In this document: positions 1 to 6,438 of the stretch, piece after piece
Layout of the letters: every line of letters begins with the position of its first letter
Position numbering within the stretch: the stretch's first letter is position 1
Assembly (NCBI GenBank): GCA_032122615.1
Contig: JAQBGF010000148.1
Location: 1 to 11,747 of the forward strand
Origin: SHZI01 sp032122615
GTDB lineage: Bacteria; Pseudomonadota; Gammaproteobacteria; Steroidobacterales; GCA-2729495
Length of the DNA: 11,747 bases
Direction of reading: 5' to 3'
Made by a program: the position numbers and the translations under genes
Notes under the pieces: model-generated
Told to the model about the DNA's origin: nothing
The model's input: only the letters and a program-made list of their open reading frames with translations
Databases searched by the model: none

Positions 1-1227
1 AACCTGCTGTTCATCACCGACCCCGGATACGCCAACGACCAGGACGAGTCCGTTACCAAGACCAGTTCCTGGGCGGTATTCGCGTCGGTGGAACAGGACT
101 TCCTCGAGAGCTGGACGGCCCGCGGCGAGGTGCGCTTCACCGAGGAGAAGAAGGACTATTCCCAGTGGATCGTCCCGAACCTGCTCTACGAGGACGGTGG
201 CGTCTATGTGCCACGCGTGGTTCCACCCACGGTAATCGATGACAGCTGGAACTGGGTCAGCGGGCGCGTAACGCTGGACTACAAGCCCAACGACAACTGG
301 ATGATCTACACCTCCCTGGCCAACGCCTCAAGGAGCGGTGGCTTCAAAGGCGAGACCGTCAGTTTCCTGGACCCGGACACGCAGCAGGAAGGCCCGGACC
401 TGCAGATCATCGAGCCCTATGACCCCGAGAAAAACTGGACGGTGGAAGTCGGGATCAAGGGTCGGACCAGCGACGGCCGCATTGGCATCGATCTGTCCGC
501 CTATCGTATCGACTGGCAGAACATCGTGCTGCCGCAGGTACTCACCGAGTATGTCGATCCGACTGACGGCGTATTGAAGCGGACCTCCGAACTGGTATCC
601 CTGTCTCGCAATACCGGCGACGCGACGGTGGTCGGCTGGGAGCTGCAGACGGACGTCGTGATCAGCGATGGCTGGACTGCCAATGTCGGCGTGTCCTACA
701 CCGACTCGGTCTGGGACAAGGCCAGGCAGGCGACGTACCAGTTTTTGCCGAGCTTCTACGTCCCCAACCCCGATCCGGACGGAGTGCCACTCGGCGGCGA
801 CATCTCGGGTCACCAGATGCTCCGCGTGGCGCCGTGGACCGTCAACGCGTCGCTCCAGTACCGGCACGAAATAAGCAACGACTGGAGCTTTTATGGCCGC
901 AGCGATATCACCTGGAAGGACAGCTGGTATGTCGGCAACGACAACCAGAGCACCGTACCGGCGTCCACGTTCGTGAACCTGCGCCTCGGCATCGAGTCGG
1001 AAAGCTACACGGTGGAGTTGTGGGTGAATAACCTGTTCGACTACAGCGACCCCATCGGCGCGTTCCGCGACATCTTCTGGACCAACACCCAGGACCTGCA
1101 GTCCGCGAACGATCCCCCGACCAGCACGCTGGCTGACTTTCCTCCCATCCGCCTGAGCCTGAACCAGCCCAGCCTCCGCACCTACGGGATAACCGGTCGG
1201 GTGCGGTTTGGCGGCGCGCGACAGTAG
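1..1227 (+). CDS. TonB-dependent outer-membrane receptor, C-terminal part (5' end outside window)
   Basis: The frame is open from the first base, so this is the last 408 residues of a longer protein; the plug domain and TonB box lie outside the window. The visible part is C-terminal beta-barrel. It has alternating aromatic and polar strands and family-typical segments: YTSLANASRSGGFKGE near residues 103-118, the YDPEKNWTVEVGIKGR segment, a NTGDATVVGWELQ segment, and VNLRLGIES...VELWVNNLFD near the end. Such receptors import large or scarce substrates across the outer membrane using TonB energy. The substrate cannot be read from this part, but the dipeptidase starting 7 bp after the stop suggests peptides or peptide-like compounds (inference). 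The barrel's last strand ends in VRF, the usual terminal aromatic, but five more residues (GGARQ) follow before the TAG stop. Confidence 0.93.
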   Translation, partial: NLLFITDPGYANDQDESVTKTSSWAVFASVEQDFLESWTARGEVRFTEEKKDYSQWIVPNLLYEDGGVYVPRVVPPTVIDDSWNWVSGRVTLDYKPNDNWMIYTSLANASRSGGFKGETVSFLDPDTQQEGPDLQIIEPYDPEKNWTVEVGIKGRTSDGRIGIDLSAYRIDWQNIVLPQVLTEYVDPTDGVLKRTSELVSLSRNTGDATVVGWELQTDVVISDGWTANVGVSYTDSVWDKARQATYQFLPSFYVPNPDPDGVPLGGDISGHQMLRVAPWTVNASLQYRHEISNDWSFYGRSDITWKDSWYVGNDNQSTVPASTFVNLRLGIESESYTVELWVNNLFDYSDPIGAFRDIFWTNTQDLQSANDPPTSTLADFPPIRLSLNQPSLRTYGITGRVRFGGARQ

Positions 1228-1234
1228 TGGCGTC

Positions 1235-2398
1235 ATGACTCGCCGGATTGGCGCGCTGGCCATCGTGCTGTTGATGTCGGCACTGACGATGACGGCGGCG
1301 CGAGCCTCTGATCCTCCAGCCGACCCGGCGCTGAAGCACGCCAACCGGCTGTTGTCCCGCGCAATTCTCGTGGACGGGCACAACGATTTGCCCATCATGA
1401 TTCGCTTCAATCGCAAGGCGCCGGGCGACCTTGCGGCCTACGACCTGCGAGAGCGCACCATCGGACAGACGGATATTCCGCGACTGCGCGCCGGCAAGGT
1501 GGGGGCGCAGTTCTGGTCCGTGTTCATTCCCGGTGAAGGCAAGGGCCCATTCGCTCCCACGCAGCTGGAGCAGATTGACCTGGCGCGGCGCCTGATCGAG
1601 CGCTATCCGGATACGTTGCAGTTTGCCGGGACCGTGGCCGAGATCCGCGCGGCCCATCGCCATGGCCGCATCGCCTCGCTCCTTGGCATGGAGGGCGGCC
1701 AGGGGCTGGAGAACTCCCTCGGCGCCCTGCGCGCGTACTACGACCTCGGCGTGCGCTACATGACACTGACCCATAACTCACACACGGACTGGGCCGATTC
1801 CGCCGCCCAGCCGCCGCGCCACGACGGGCTCACGCCCTTCGGCGAGGAGGTGGTGCGGGAAATGAACCGGCTGGGCATGCTGGTGGATCTCTCGCACACC
1901 TCGGCCACGACCATGGCCGATGCGATTCGCGTCAGCGAAGCGCCGGTGATTTTCTCCCATTCTGCCGCACGAGGTCTGTGCGACATTACGCGCAACACGC
2001 CCGACGACATCCTGCGTGCGCTGCCCGGGAATGGCGGCGTGATCATGGTGACCTTTGTGGCCAGCTTCGTGGATTGTGGCGTCGGCCGGGAACGGGGCGG
2101 GCCAACAACCACCATCGCGAGAGTGGCCGATCACGTCGACTACATCCGCGACATCTCAGGCGTGGATCATCTCGGGATAGGCAGTGACTTCGACGGCAAC
2201 TGGAAGTGGCCGGACGGCCTCAGCGATGTCTCGATGTTTCCCAACCTGTTCGCCGAACTGATCCGGCGCGGCTGGTCGGATGCGGACCTGCGCAAGCTGG
2301 CGGGAGAAAACCTCCTGCGGGCCATGGCCAAAGCCGAGCGGGTCGCGGCGGAATTGCAGCGGGAGAGGCCCGCCTCGACGGCGGTTTTCACGCCCTAG
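1235..2398 (+). CDS. Exported M19-family membrane dipeptidase (zinc dipeptidase)
   Basis: This 387-residue protein hydrolyses dipeptides with a binuclear zinc centre. All expected metal ligands are visible: H49 and D51 in DGHNDLP, E153 in GMEGG, H221 in VDLSHTS, H242 in FSHSAARG, and D318 in GIGSDFDG. I chose the ATG at 1235 because it gives a classic signal peptide (MTRR, hydrophobic stretch to about residue 20, then ARA before S25), pointing to the periplasm or an envelope-attached form. An in-frame TTG at 1208 would only add nine residues overlapping the receptor gene. It follows the receptor stop by 7 bp, so the two are probably co-transcribed, consistent with import of a peptide-like compound and cleavage in the periplasm (inference). 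The stretch between MVTFVASF (272-278) and ARVADHVDYI (295-304) is shorter than in many bacterial relatives but resembles the compact animal enzymes. Confidence 0.93.
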   Translation: MTRRIGALAIVLLMSALTMTAARASDPPADPALKHANRLLSRAILVDGHNDLPIMIRFNRKAPGDLAAYDLRERTIGQTDIPRLRAGKVGAQFWSVFIPGEGKGPFAPTQLEQIDLARRLIERYPDTLQFAGTVAEIRAAHRHGRIASLLGMEGGQGLENSLGALRAYYDLGVRYMTLTHNSHTDWADSAAQPPRHDGLTPFGEEVVREMNRLGMLVDLSHTSATTMADAIRVSEAPVIFSHSAARGLCDITRNTPDDILRALPGNGGVIMVTFVASFVDCGVGRERGGPTTTIARVADHVDYIRDISGVDHLGIGSDFDGNWKWPDGLSDVSMFPNLFAELIRRGWSDADLRKLAGENLLRAMAKAERVAAELQRERPASTAVFTP

Positions 2399-2439
2399 CG
2401 CGCTGTGCCTTGCGGGTATTCGGTACCGGAGCTCTGGCG

Positions 2440-2733
2440 TTAGCCGCTGGTCGGCGCGATTCCGCCTTCAAACCCGCCAACTATCGGCAAGCTGATAACT
2501 GTGCTCGAGAGCAGGTAGGCCAGGCTGCCCGCCGCCGCGCCAAGCAACCCGAAGGCCGAAAAGCACATAACGGGAACAATCACCCAGCCCATTCCGCCGA
2601 TCATTGTCGCGAGCCGAAACCAGCTCGTTGTCATCACAGGCGGACGATCGTAGGGATCACGACGTTGCGTCAAGACCCCCCATACCAGGAGGCCATTGCA
2701 GAGAAAGAACACCGACAGGATTAACCAAAACAT
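2440..2733 (-). CDS. Small hypothetical membrane protein, 97 residues
   Basis: I do not recognise this family. The protein is strongly hydrophobic, with probable membrane segments at residues 2-22, about 40-63 and about 66-87. A polar loop, TQRRDPYDRPPVMTTSW (22-38), joins the first two. It has no cleavable signal peptide and ends in a glycine-rich tail. The ATG at 2733 is preferred over the in-frame GTG at 2775 because GAGGT lies 7 nt before the ATG and nothing comparable precedes the GTG. It is convergent with the dipeptidase (41 bp between stops) and lies 243 bp downstream of the aldo/keto reductase on the same strand, so it may have its own promoter. Coding status rests on the good ribosome binding site, hydrophobic periodicity and lack of a competing gene. 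Confidence 0.7.
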   Translation of the reverse strand: MFWLILSVFFLCNGLLVWGVLTQRRDPYDRPPVMTTSWFRLATMIGGMGWVIVPVMCFSAFGLLGAAAGSLAYLLSSTVISLPIVGGFEGGIAPTSG

Positions 2734-2740
2734 CACGGTT

Positions 2741-2745
2741 ACCTC
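2741..2745 (-). promoter_or_regulatory. Ribosome binding site deciding the start of the 97-residue membrane protein
   Basis: The minus strand reads GAGGT here, followed by 7 nt and the ATG at 2733. The alternative GTG at 2775 has no comparable purine-rich sequence at this distance. Confidence 0.6.
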
Positions 2746-2941
2746 GAAAAGTTCTTCAACGTGACTGAGCTTCACAGAATGAACTCAGGAGTCAGGTGTA
2801 ACCCTAATAGATCAGGCGGATACAGTCTCGTACAGGATCACAAATGCGATGTCCCCTGGCGGCGCGAGTGGCAGCGACGGCGGAAAATGTGATAGCCATT
2901 TACCGAGTTGTCATAAGGTTCAGGCCGCGATTTTCTGATTG

Positions 2942-2970
2942 CGCATGGCCTGTCCTCGCATGGCCTGTCC
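2942..2970. repeat. Two-copy tandem repeat, 15 bp period
   Basis: CGCATGGCCTGTCC occurs twice, at 2942-2955 and 2957-2970, separated by one T. The two 14 bp copies are identical. It lies 6 bp beyond the stop of the aldo/keto reductase, in its presumed 3' untranslated region. Two copies are too few for a CRISPR and the unit lacks the dyad of a terminator. Replication slippage is the simplest origin. Confidence 0.85.
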
Positions 2971-2976
2971 GCGGAG

Positions 2977-3870
2977 TCAGGCAAGTTCGGCGAGCAATTG
3001 CTTGCGGAACGCGTCATCGGGTTCCCGGCCAAAACCGGCGGCCATGTTATCGGTCATGTGCCGCAGGCTTGAGGTGGCGGGGATCAGGCAGGTCACGGCC
3101 GGGTGAGAGAGCGCAAAGTTCAGGAGCAACTGGCCCCAGGAATCGCACTGATAATCGGCCGCCCAGCCCGGCAAGGGCTTGCCCCGCACCTGCTGGAACA
3201 ACCCGCCACGCATGAACGGGCGGTTTACCAGCACCGCCATGCCGCGCTCCCGGGCCAGCGGCAGCAGGATCTCTTCCGCCTCGCGCTCGCCGGCGCTGTA
3301 GTTCAGTTGCACGAAATCGAGCGCTTCCTTGCGCATCACCGACTCGAACTCTTCGTATTGCGCGGCCCGCGACGTCGTAATTCCGATGTAGCGGATTCGC
3401 CCGGCCGCCTTCCACTCCCGCAGCGTAGCGAGATGCGTGCGCCAGTCCTGCAGATTGTGCACCTGCATCAGGTCAATCCTGGCCACGCCCAGGCGCCCGG
3501 CCGAGGTCTGCATCTGCTCGCGGCCAGCGGCGTCGCCAGTCGTCCAGACCTTCGTCGCGATGAATGGCTTGCTTGCCGGCGTGAGCCGGGACAGCAGGTA
3601 GCCTGTGACGGCTTCGGCGCTGCCGTACATCGGCGAGGAGTCAATGACTGTCCCGCCAAGAGTGAAGAACTCGCGCAGTGCTGGCAACAGCGCATCACGG
3701 GCGGCATCAGCGCCGACGTCGAAGGTTCGCGACGTGCCGAGGCCGATCACCGGTATGGCCTCGCCGCTGGAGGGTATACGACGAATCCTGGGTATGGGCG
3801 CCGGCACGACGATGCCTGGAGCCAGGGCAGTCGCAATGCCAGCGCTGAGGAGGCTGCGGCGATTGATCAT
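2977..3870 (-). CDS. Tat-exported aldo/keto reductase
   Basis: This 297-residue protein belongs to the aldo/keto reductase superfamily, NAD(P)H-dependent TIM-barrel enzymes that reduce carbonyls to alcohols. The catalytic tetrad is visible: D77 and Y82 in DSSPMYGSAE, K107 in FIATKVW, and H138 in LMQVHN. The C-terminal CLIPATSSLRHMTDNMAA (261-278) is the usual cofactor-phosphate region. I chose the ATG at 3870 because it gives a twin-arginine leader (NRRSLLSAG followed by a hydrophobic stretch), which predicts Tat export of the folded, cofactor-loaded enzyme; the cleavage site is not obvious. The frame stays open further upstream to 4293, but that part is an antisense shadow of the methyltransferase. 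No strong ribosome binding site precedes the ATG. It begins 13 bp after the fkbM stop, so the two are probably co-transcribed. The physiological substrate is unknown. Confidence 0.92.
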   Translation of the reverse strand: MINRRSLLSAGIATALAPGIVVPAPIPRIRRIPSSGEAIPVIGLGTSRTFDVGADAARDALLPALREFFTLGGTVIDSSPMYGSAEAVTGYLLSRLTPASKPFIATKVWTTGDAAGREQMQTSAGRLGVARIDLMQVHNLQDWRTHLATLREWKAAGRIRYIGITTSRAAQYEEFESVMRKEALDFVQLNYSAGEREAEEILLPLARERGMAVLVNRPFMRGGLFQQVRGKPLPGWAADYQCDSWGQLLLNFALSHPAVTCLIPATSSLRHMTDNMAAGFGREPDDAFRKQLLAELA

Positions 3871-3883
3871 CGCAGGGGGCCCG

Positions 3884-4693
3884 TCAGCCTTTGATAACAG
3901 GAACTGCGGCGTCGCCGCTGCCCGAGAACAGGTGAACGTACTCGCGCTTGAACGGGTGTTCCTCGCGATCGGTGAGCGGTCGCAACCTCTCGACCGGCAT
4001 CCCCAGGGAGGCGTGGACGCACAGCAGGTTGACGGCAACACCGATGGCGTCCAGGTACGTGTCGCCACGATCAACGAAAGCCACCGGGAACATCTGCTCG
4101 GTGCTCTCGAAGTAGTTGTTGCTGCTCGCGTAGCCAGGCAGGTGCCAGTAGCAGCGGTAACCGGAATCCTCCAGTAGCGATACCAGTTCCGGCGACTTGT
4201 CGACGGAATCGTTTTCCACGTAGAGAATCGGCTTGAATCGGGCGAGCGTCCGGCGAGCACCCCGCAGCACCTCAGCCTCCATGCCCTCGACATCGATCTT
4301 GATGAGCTTGAGTCGGTCAGTATTCAGGAAGTCGTCCAGCACCAGGCGTTCCACCGGAGCAGCCTGGGGAGCGCCGGTGATCATCGCAAGCTGTACCCCG
4401 CCAAAATTATTGGGTACGTGCGGATCCGGATCAAAAAGCCTCAACGTGCCTGACGTTTCATCGACTGCCGAGTTGATGCAATGCACGTTGTCGAGGCTGT
4501 TAAGCGCCATGTTTGCGCAGAGCGTCTGAAACACGATTCGCTGCGGCTCAAACGCGAAGACGAGGCCTTGCTGCCCCACAAGCCTGGCCAGCGCCAGCGT
4601 GTGCGTGCCGATATTGGCGCCGATATCCGTGTCGTTCTTGTTGTACAGGACGTAGCCGTGTCCCGCCTCGAGAAGAATTCGCCCCTGCGTCAT
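3884..4693 (-). CDS. FkbM-family SAM-dependent methyltransferase, apparently with an internal in-frame deletion
   Basis: The 269-residue product matches FkbM-type methyltransferases, which O-methylate sugars, lipids or polyketide-like products. Visible motifs are DIGANIGTHT (23-32; SAM-binding glycine loop), VFAFEPQ (45-51), LCANMALN (58-65), LKLIKIDVEGMEAEVLRG (128-145) and LYVENDSVDKS (157-167). The ATG at 4693 starts MTQGRILLEAGHGYVLYNKND, a typical beginning for one branch of the family. The frame continues upstream only by running into the divergent gene, and no good ribosome binding site is visible. In relatives I recall, about 30 residues (an IGRSLxxYGE-type segment and the first strand entering the SAM loop) separate YNKND from DIGANIG; here they abut at residues 21/22. 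Activity is therefore uncertain. It is followed after 13 bp by the aldo/keto reductase. Confidence 0.85.
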   Translation of the reverse strand: MTQGRILLEAGHGYVLYNKNDTDIGANIGTHTLALARLVGQQGLVFAFEPQRIVFQTLCANMALNSLDNVHCINSAVDETSGTLRLFDPDPHVPNNFGGVQLAMITGAPQAAPVERLVLDDFLNTDRLKLIKIDVEGMEAEVLRGARRTLARFKPILYVENDSVDKSPELVSLLEDSGYRCYWHLPGYASSNNYFESTEQMFPVAFVDRGDTYLDAIGVAVNLLCVHASLGMPVERLRPLTDREEHPFKREYVHLFSGSGDAAVPVIKG

Positions 4694-4817
4694 GAATCCA
4701 TCATTACATAAATCACGGCTACGGCACGCCGGGGCCGCGCCGGAACCTTGCTGTAAGTTAGCCGGCGGTTTACCCTCGGTGACCCAAGTTCTTCTTCCTG
4801 GCGGACTGTGATTTCCC
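4694..4817. promoter_or_regulatory. Divergent intergenic region between fkbM-like and MethyTransf_Reg genes
   Basis: This 124 bp spacer separates two divergent starts and must carry the signals for at least the plus-strand gene. I could only find weak -35/-10-like pairs and no clear operator palindrome, so only the divergent arrangement supports the call. Neither gene has a strong ribosome binding site. Confidence 0.45.
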
Positions 4818-6392
4818 ATGAAAAATGATAACGGTGCGACCAACAGCTACGTCCAGGACAACACCTATAACTCCAATTTCAATGCGTCCCAGGCGCCGAT
4901 ACTGCTGAGTTATGTGGCGGCGACAGCCGGCTTCGCGCCGCCTGAGCCGGAACGGCCGTTTCGCTACGTTGAACTCGGCTGCGGCAGCGGCGTTACATTG
5001 AATGGCCTGGCAGCAGCTTATCCGCAGGGCTCGTTCGTGGGCGTGGATTTCAACGCGCAGAACATTGCCATGGCGCGCGGCACAGCGATGGTGGCGGGAC
5101 TCGGTAACGTACGTTACATCGAGGCCGCATTCTCGGCGCTTGACGTCAGTGCCCTGGCACCAGCGGATTACATCGCCTGTGTGGGCACCTACTCCTGGCT
5201 GGACGATGCGGAGAAGGCGGCTCTGATCAGGGTCGCAGGCGGCAGCCTGAAAAGCGGCGGACTGCTTAATCTCGGATTCGTCACCCTCGGTCGCGCCGCC
5301 GTAACGCCGATGTGGCAGGTGCTGCGTGGGCTGGTGCCGGCCGGTGGGCCAGGCTCCCTGGAGCGGGTAAAGGCGGGCATCGGGCTGCTGGCCCGGTTGC
5401 GGGATCACGGGGCGAAGTACCTTCAGCAGAACCCGCAAGCGCTGGCACTGTTGAATGATGTGCATCAGGAAGAGGCCTCTGGTGATATCCCGGCGCTCAC
5501 TAACCTTTCGCACAACCTGCTTGCCGAGGGTTACCGGGTGGAGCTGCTGGACGAAGTGGCTGCGGGTCTCGCCGGCGCGGGCCTGGAATTCGCTGGCAGC
5601 GCCGCGCCGTTTTCAAACGATCCGGATCTCTGCGTGCCGGCGGCGCTTCGGGAATGCCACGATGGCTTGCCGAACCGGGTGGCGCAGGAACTGTTCAAGG
5701 ACTTTCTTGGCGCCACGGTGGCGCGCTTTGACGTGTTCATCAAGGGCGCACGCCCGGATACCGTGGCGTCGCATCGCTACCTGATCGATCGCAGTCGGGT
5801 GACGCTCGTTGGTGACCGGGCCGAAACCTGGCAGCAGCTGGAGCGGCCGGGCTGGACGTCCTTTAATCTGGCGACGCCGGCAATGCGCTATGTCTTCGAC
5901 CGTATTGCCGATGGCGTCGGGGGCATTGCCGCCCTCGTGCAGGGCGCCCCGCATTCAGCAGAGGACGTCTGCGATGCCTATTTCAAGCTGGTGGCCAGCC
6001 CCGGCTTCGACCTGTGTTTCGATGCCCCGGTCGCGACGGGTTCGCAACTGCCGTCGCGTGTTAATCCGTCGTCGGGTTACAACCGCCTGGCGCTGAAGGC
6101 GGCCCTGGATGGCGCAATAGGCGTAAATATGGCTGCGCCGGGGTTGGGCAGTTGCGTGCCGGTTACCGTGCCCGGGTCGATGCTGCTGGCGGAGTTCTGC
6201 GCCAGCGGGACGGTTGCTTCAGATCAAGCCATGCACGCCAGGTTGTCAGAGCGTGTGGCGGCGATGCCAGGCCTGGATGCCTCGGTGTTGCACCAGGTTC
6301 GGGACCCGGAGTCGTTCGCCGCGCTACATCGCGAGATCGGTGGGCGGGTCTTGCCCATGTTGCTGCGCTTCGGGGCGATCAGGGCGGATTAG
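4818..6392 (+). CDS. Class I SAM-dependent methyltransferase with MethyTransf_Reg-type domain
   Basis: The 524-residue protein has an N-terminal class I methyltransferase domain. Motif I is VELGCGSG (51-58), followed by LAAAYP and the acidic strand FVGVDFNAQNIAMA (73-86). IACVGTYSWLDD (119-130) and LKSGGLLNLGF (144-154) match the later strands of this family. After about residue 210, segments such as LSHNLLAEGYRVELLDEVAAGLAGAGLEFAGSA resemble the MethyTransf_Reg domain, described in the family as regulating the activity of the methyltransferase; the remaining C-terminal part is less characteristic. No signal peptide or membrane segment is seen, so it should be cytoplasmic. The ATG at 4818 is the first plausible start and retains the conserved N-terminus (SYVQDNTYNSNFNASQAP). 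It diverges from the FkbM gene and converges on the permease with 46 bp between stops. The methylated substrate is unknown. Confidence 0.9.
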   Translation: MKNDNGATNSYVQDNTYNSNFNASQAPILLSYVAATAGFAPPEPERPFRYVELGCGSGVTLNGLAAAYPQGSFVGVDFNAQNIAMARGTAMVAGLGNVRYIEAAFSALDVSALAPADYIACVGTYSWLDDAEKAALIRVAGGSLKSGGLLNLGFVTLGRAAVTPMWQVLRGLVPAGGPGSLERVKAGIGLLARLRDHGAKYLQQNPQALALLNDVHQEEASGDIPALTNLSHNLLAEGYRVELLDEVAAGLAGAGLEFAGSAAPFSNDPDLCVPAALRECHDGLPNRVAQELFKDFLGATVARFDVFIKGARPDTVASHRYLIDRSRVTLVGDRAETWQQLERPGWTSFNLATPAMRYVFDRIADGVGGIAALVQGAPHSAEDVCDAYFKLVASPGFDLCFDAPVATGSQLPSRVNPSSGYNRLALKAALDGAIGVNMAAPGLGSCVPVTVPGSMLLAEFCASGTVASDQAMHARLSERVAAMPGLDASVLHQVRDPESFAALHREIGGRVLPMLLRFGAIRAD

Positions 6393-6438
6393 TGAGCGCT
6401 TCGAGGTTTTACCGGTACTGGCTGACGAACGACACTGA

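Larger units (their letters stand above)
2734..2976. other. 243 bp non-coding gap between the aldo/keto reductase and the small membrane gene
   Basis: Both flanking genes are on the minus strand. I see no convincing gene in this gap: open frames crossing it are antisense continuations with no family resemblance. It holds the short tandem repeat at 2942-2970 and the ribosome binding site at 2741-2745. The length would allow a separate promoter for the small membrane gene, but I could not pick out convincing -35 and -10 boxes or a clear stem plus T-run terminator for the reductase. Confidence 0.5.

Noticed and set aside
328..1416. Long minus-strand open frame (362 codons) opposite the receptor and dipeptidase
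   Set aside because: Its translation is arginine/alanine-rich with no recognisable motif and lies opposite two clear genes; such frames are common in GC-rich DNA.
908..1774. Minus-strand open frame of 288 codons opposite the receptor/dipeptidase junction
   Set aside because: Low-complexity Arg/Gly/Cys-rich shadow of well-supported plus-strand genes.
2058..2118. Possible third in-frame deletion, in the dipeptidase between MVTFVASF and ARVADHV
   Set aside because: Shorter than many bacterial M19 enzymes, but animal members have a similarly compact loop and all metal ligands are present, so normal variation is enough.
2399..2439. Possible bidirectional terminator between convergent genes (imperfect ccggagctctgg palindrome)
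   Set aside because: There is no loop and no T-run on either side.
2206..2724. Plus-strand open frame of 172 codons across the end of the dipeptidase and the small membrane gene
   Set aside because: The first part is out of frame with the dipeptidase and the second is antisense to the membrane protein, which has a better ribosome binding site and hydrophobic pattern.
2819..2837. Possible operator: TAC/GTA half-sites in tacagtctcgta with a TACAG direct repeat
   Set aside because: Half-sites are only three bases and no regulator gene is nearby; too weak to call.
3103..3894. Plus-strand open frame of 263 codons opposite the aldo/keto reductase
   Set aside because: No family resemblance; the opposite strand carries the full catalytic tetrad and conserved reductase motifs.
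3871..4293. Upstream extension of the aldo/keto reductase to a 438-residue fusion
   Set aside because: The extra residues are an out-of-frame shadow of the FkbM gene (Ser/Arg/Cys-rich), and the Tat leader marks the true start at 3870.
4748..4776. Sigma70-like pair TTGCTG / TACCCT upstream of the MethyTransf_Reg gene
   Set aside because: Each box matches consensus at only about half of the positions; that is expected by chance.
6393..6438. Possible terminator between the convergent methyltransferase and permease genes
   Set aside because: No stable stem with a following T-run is visible on either strand.
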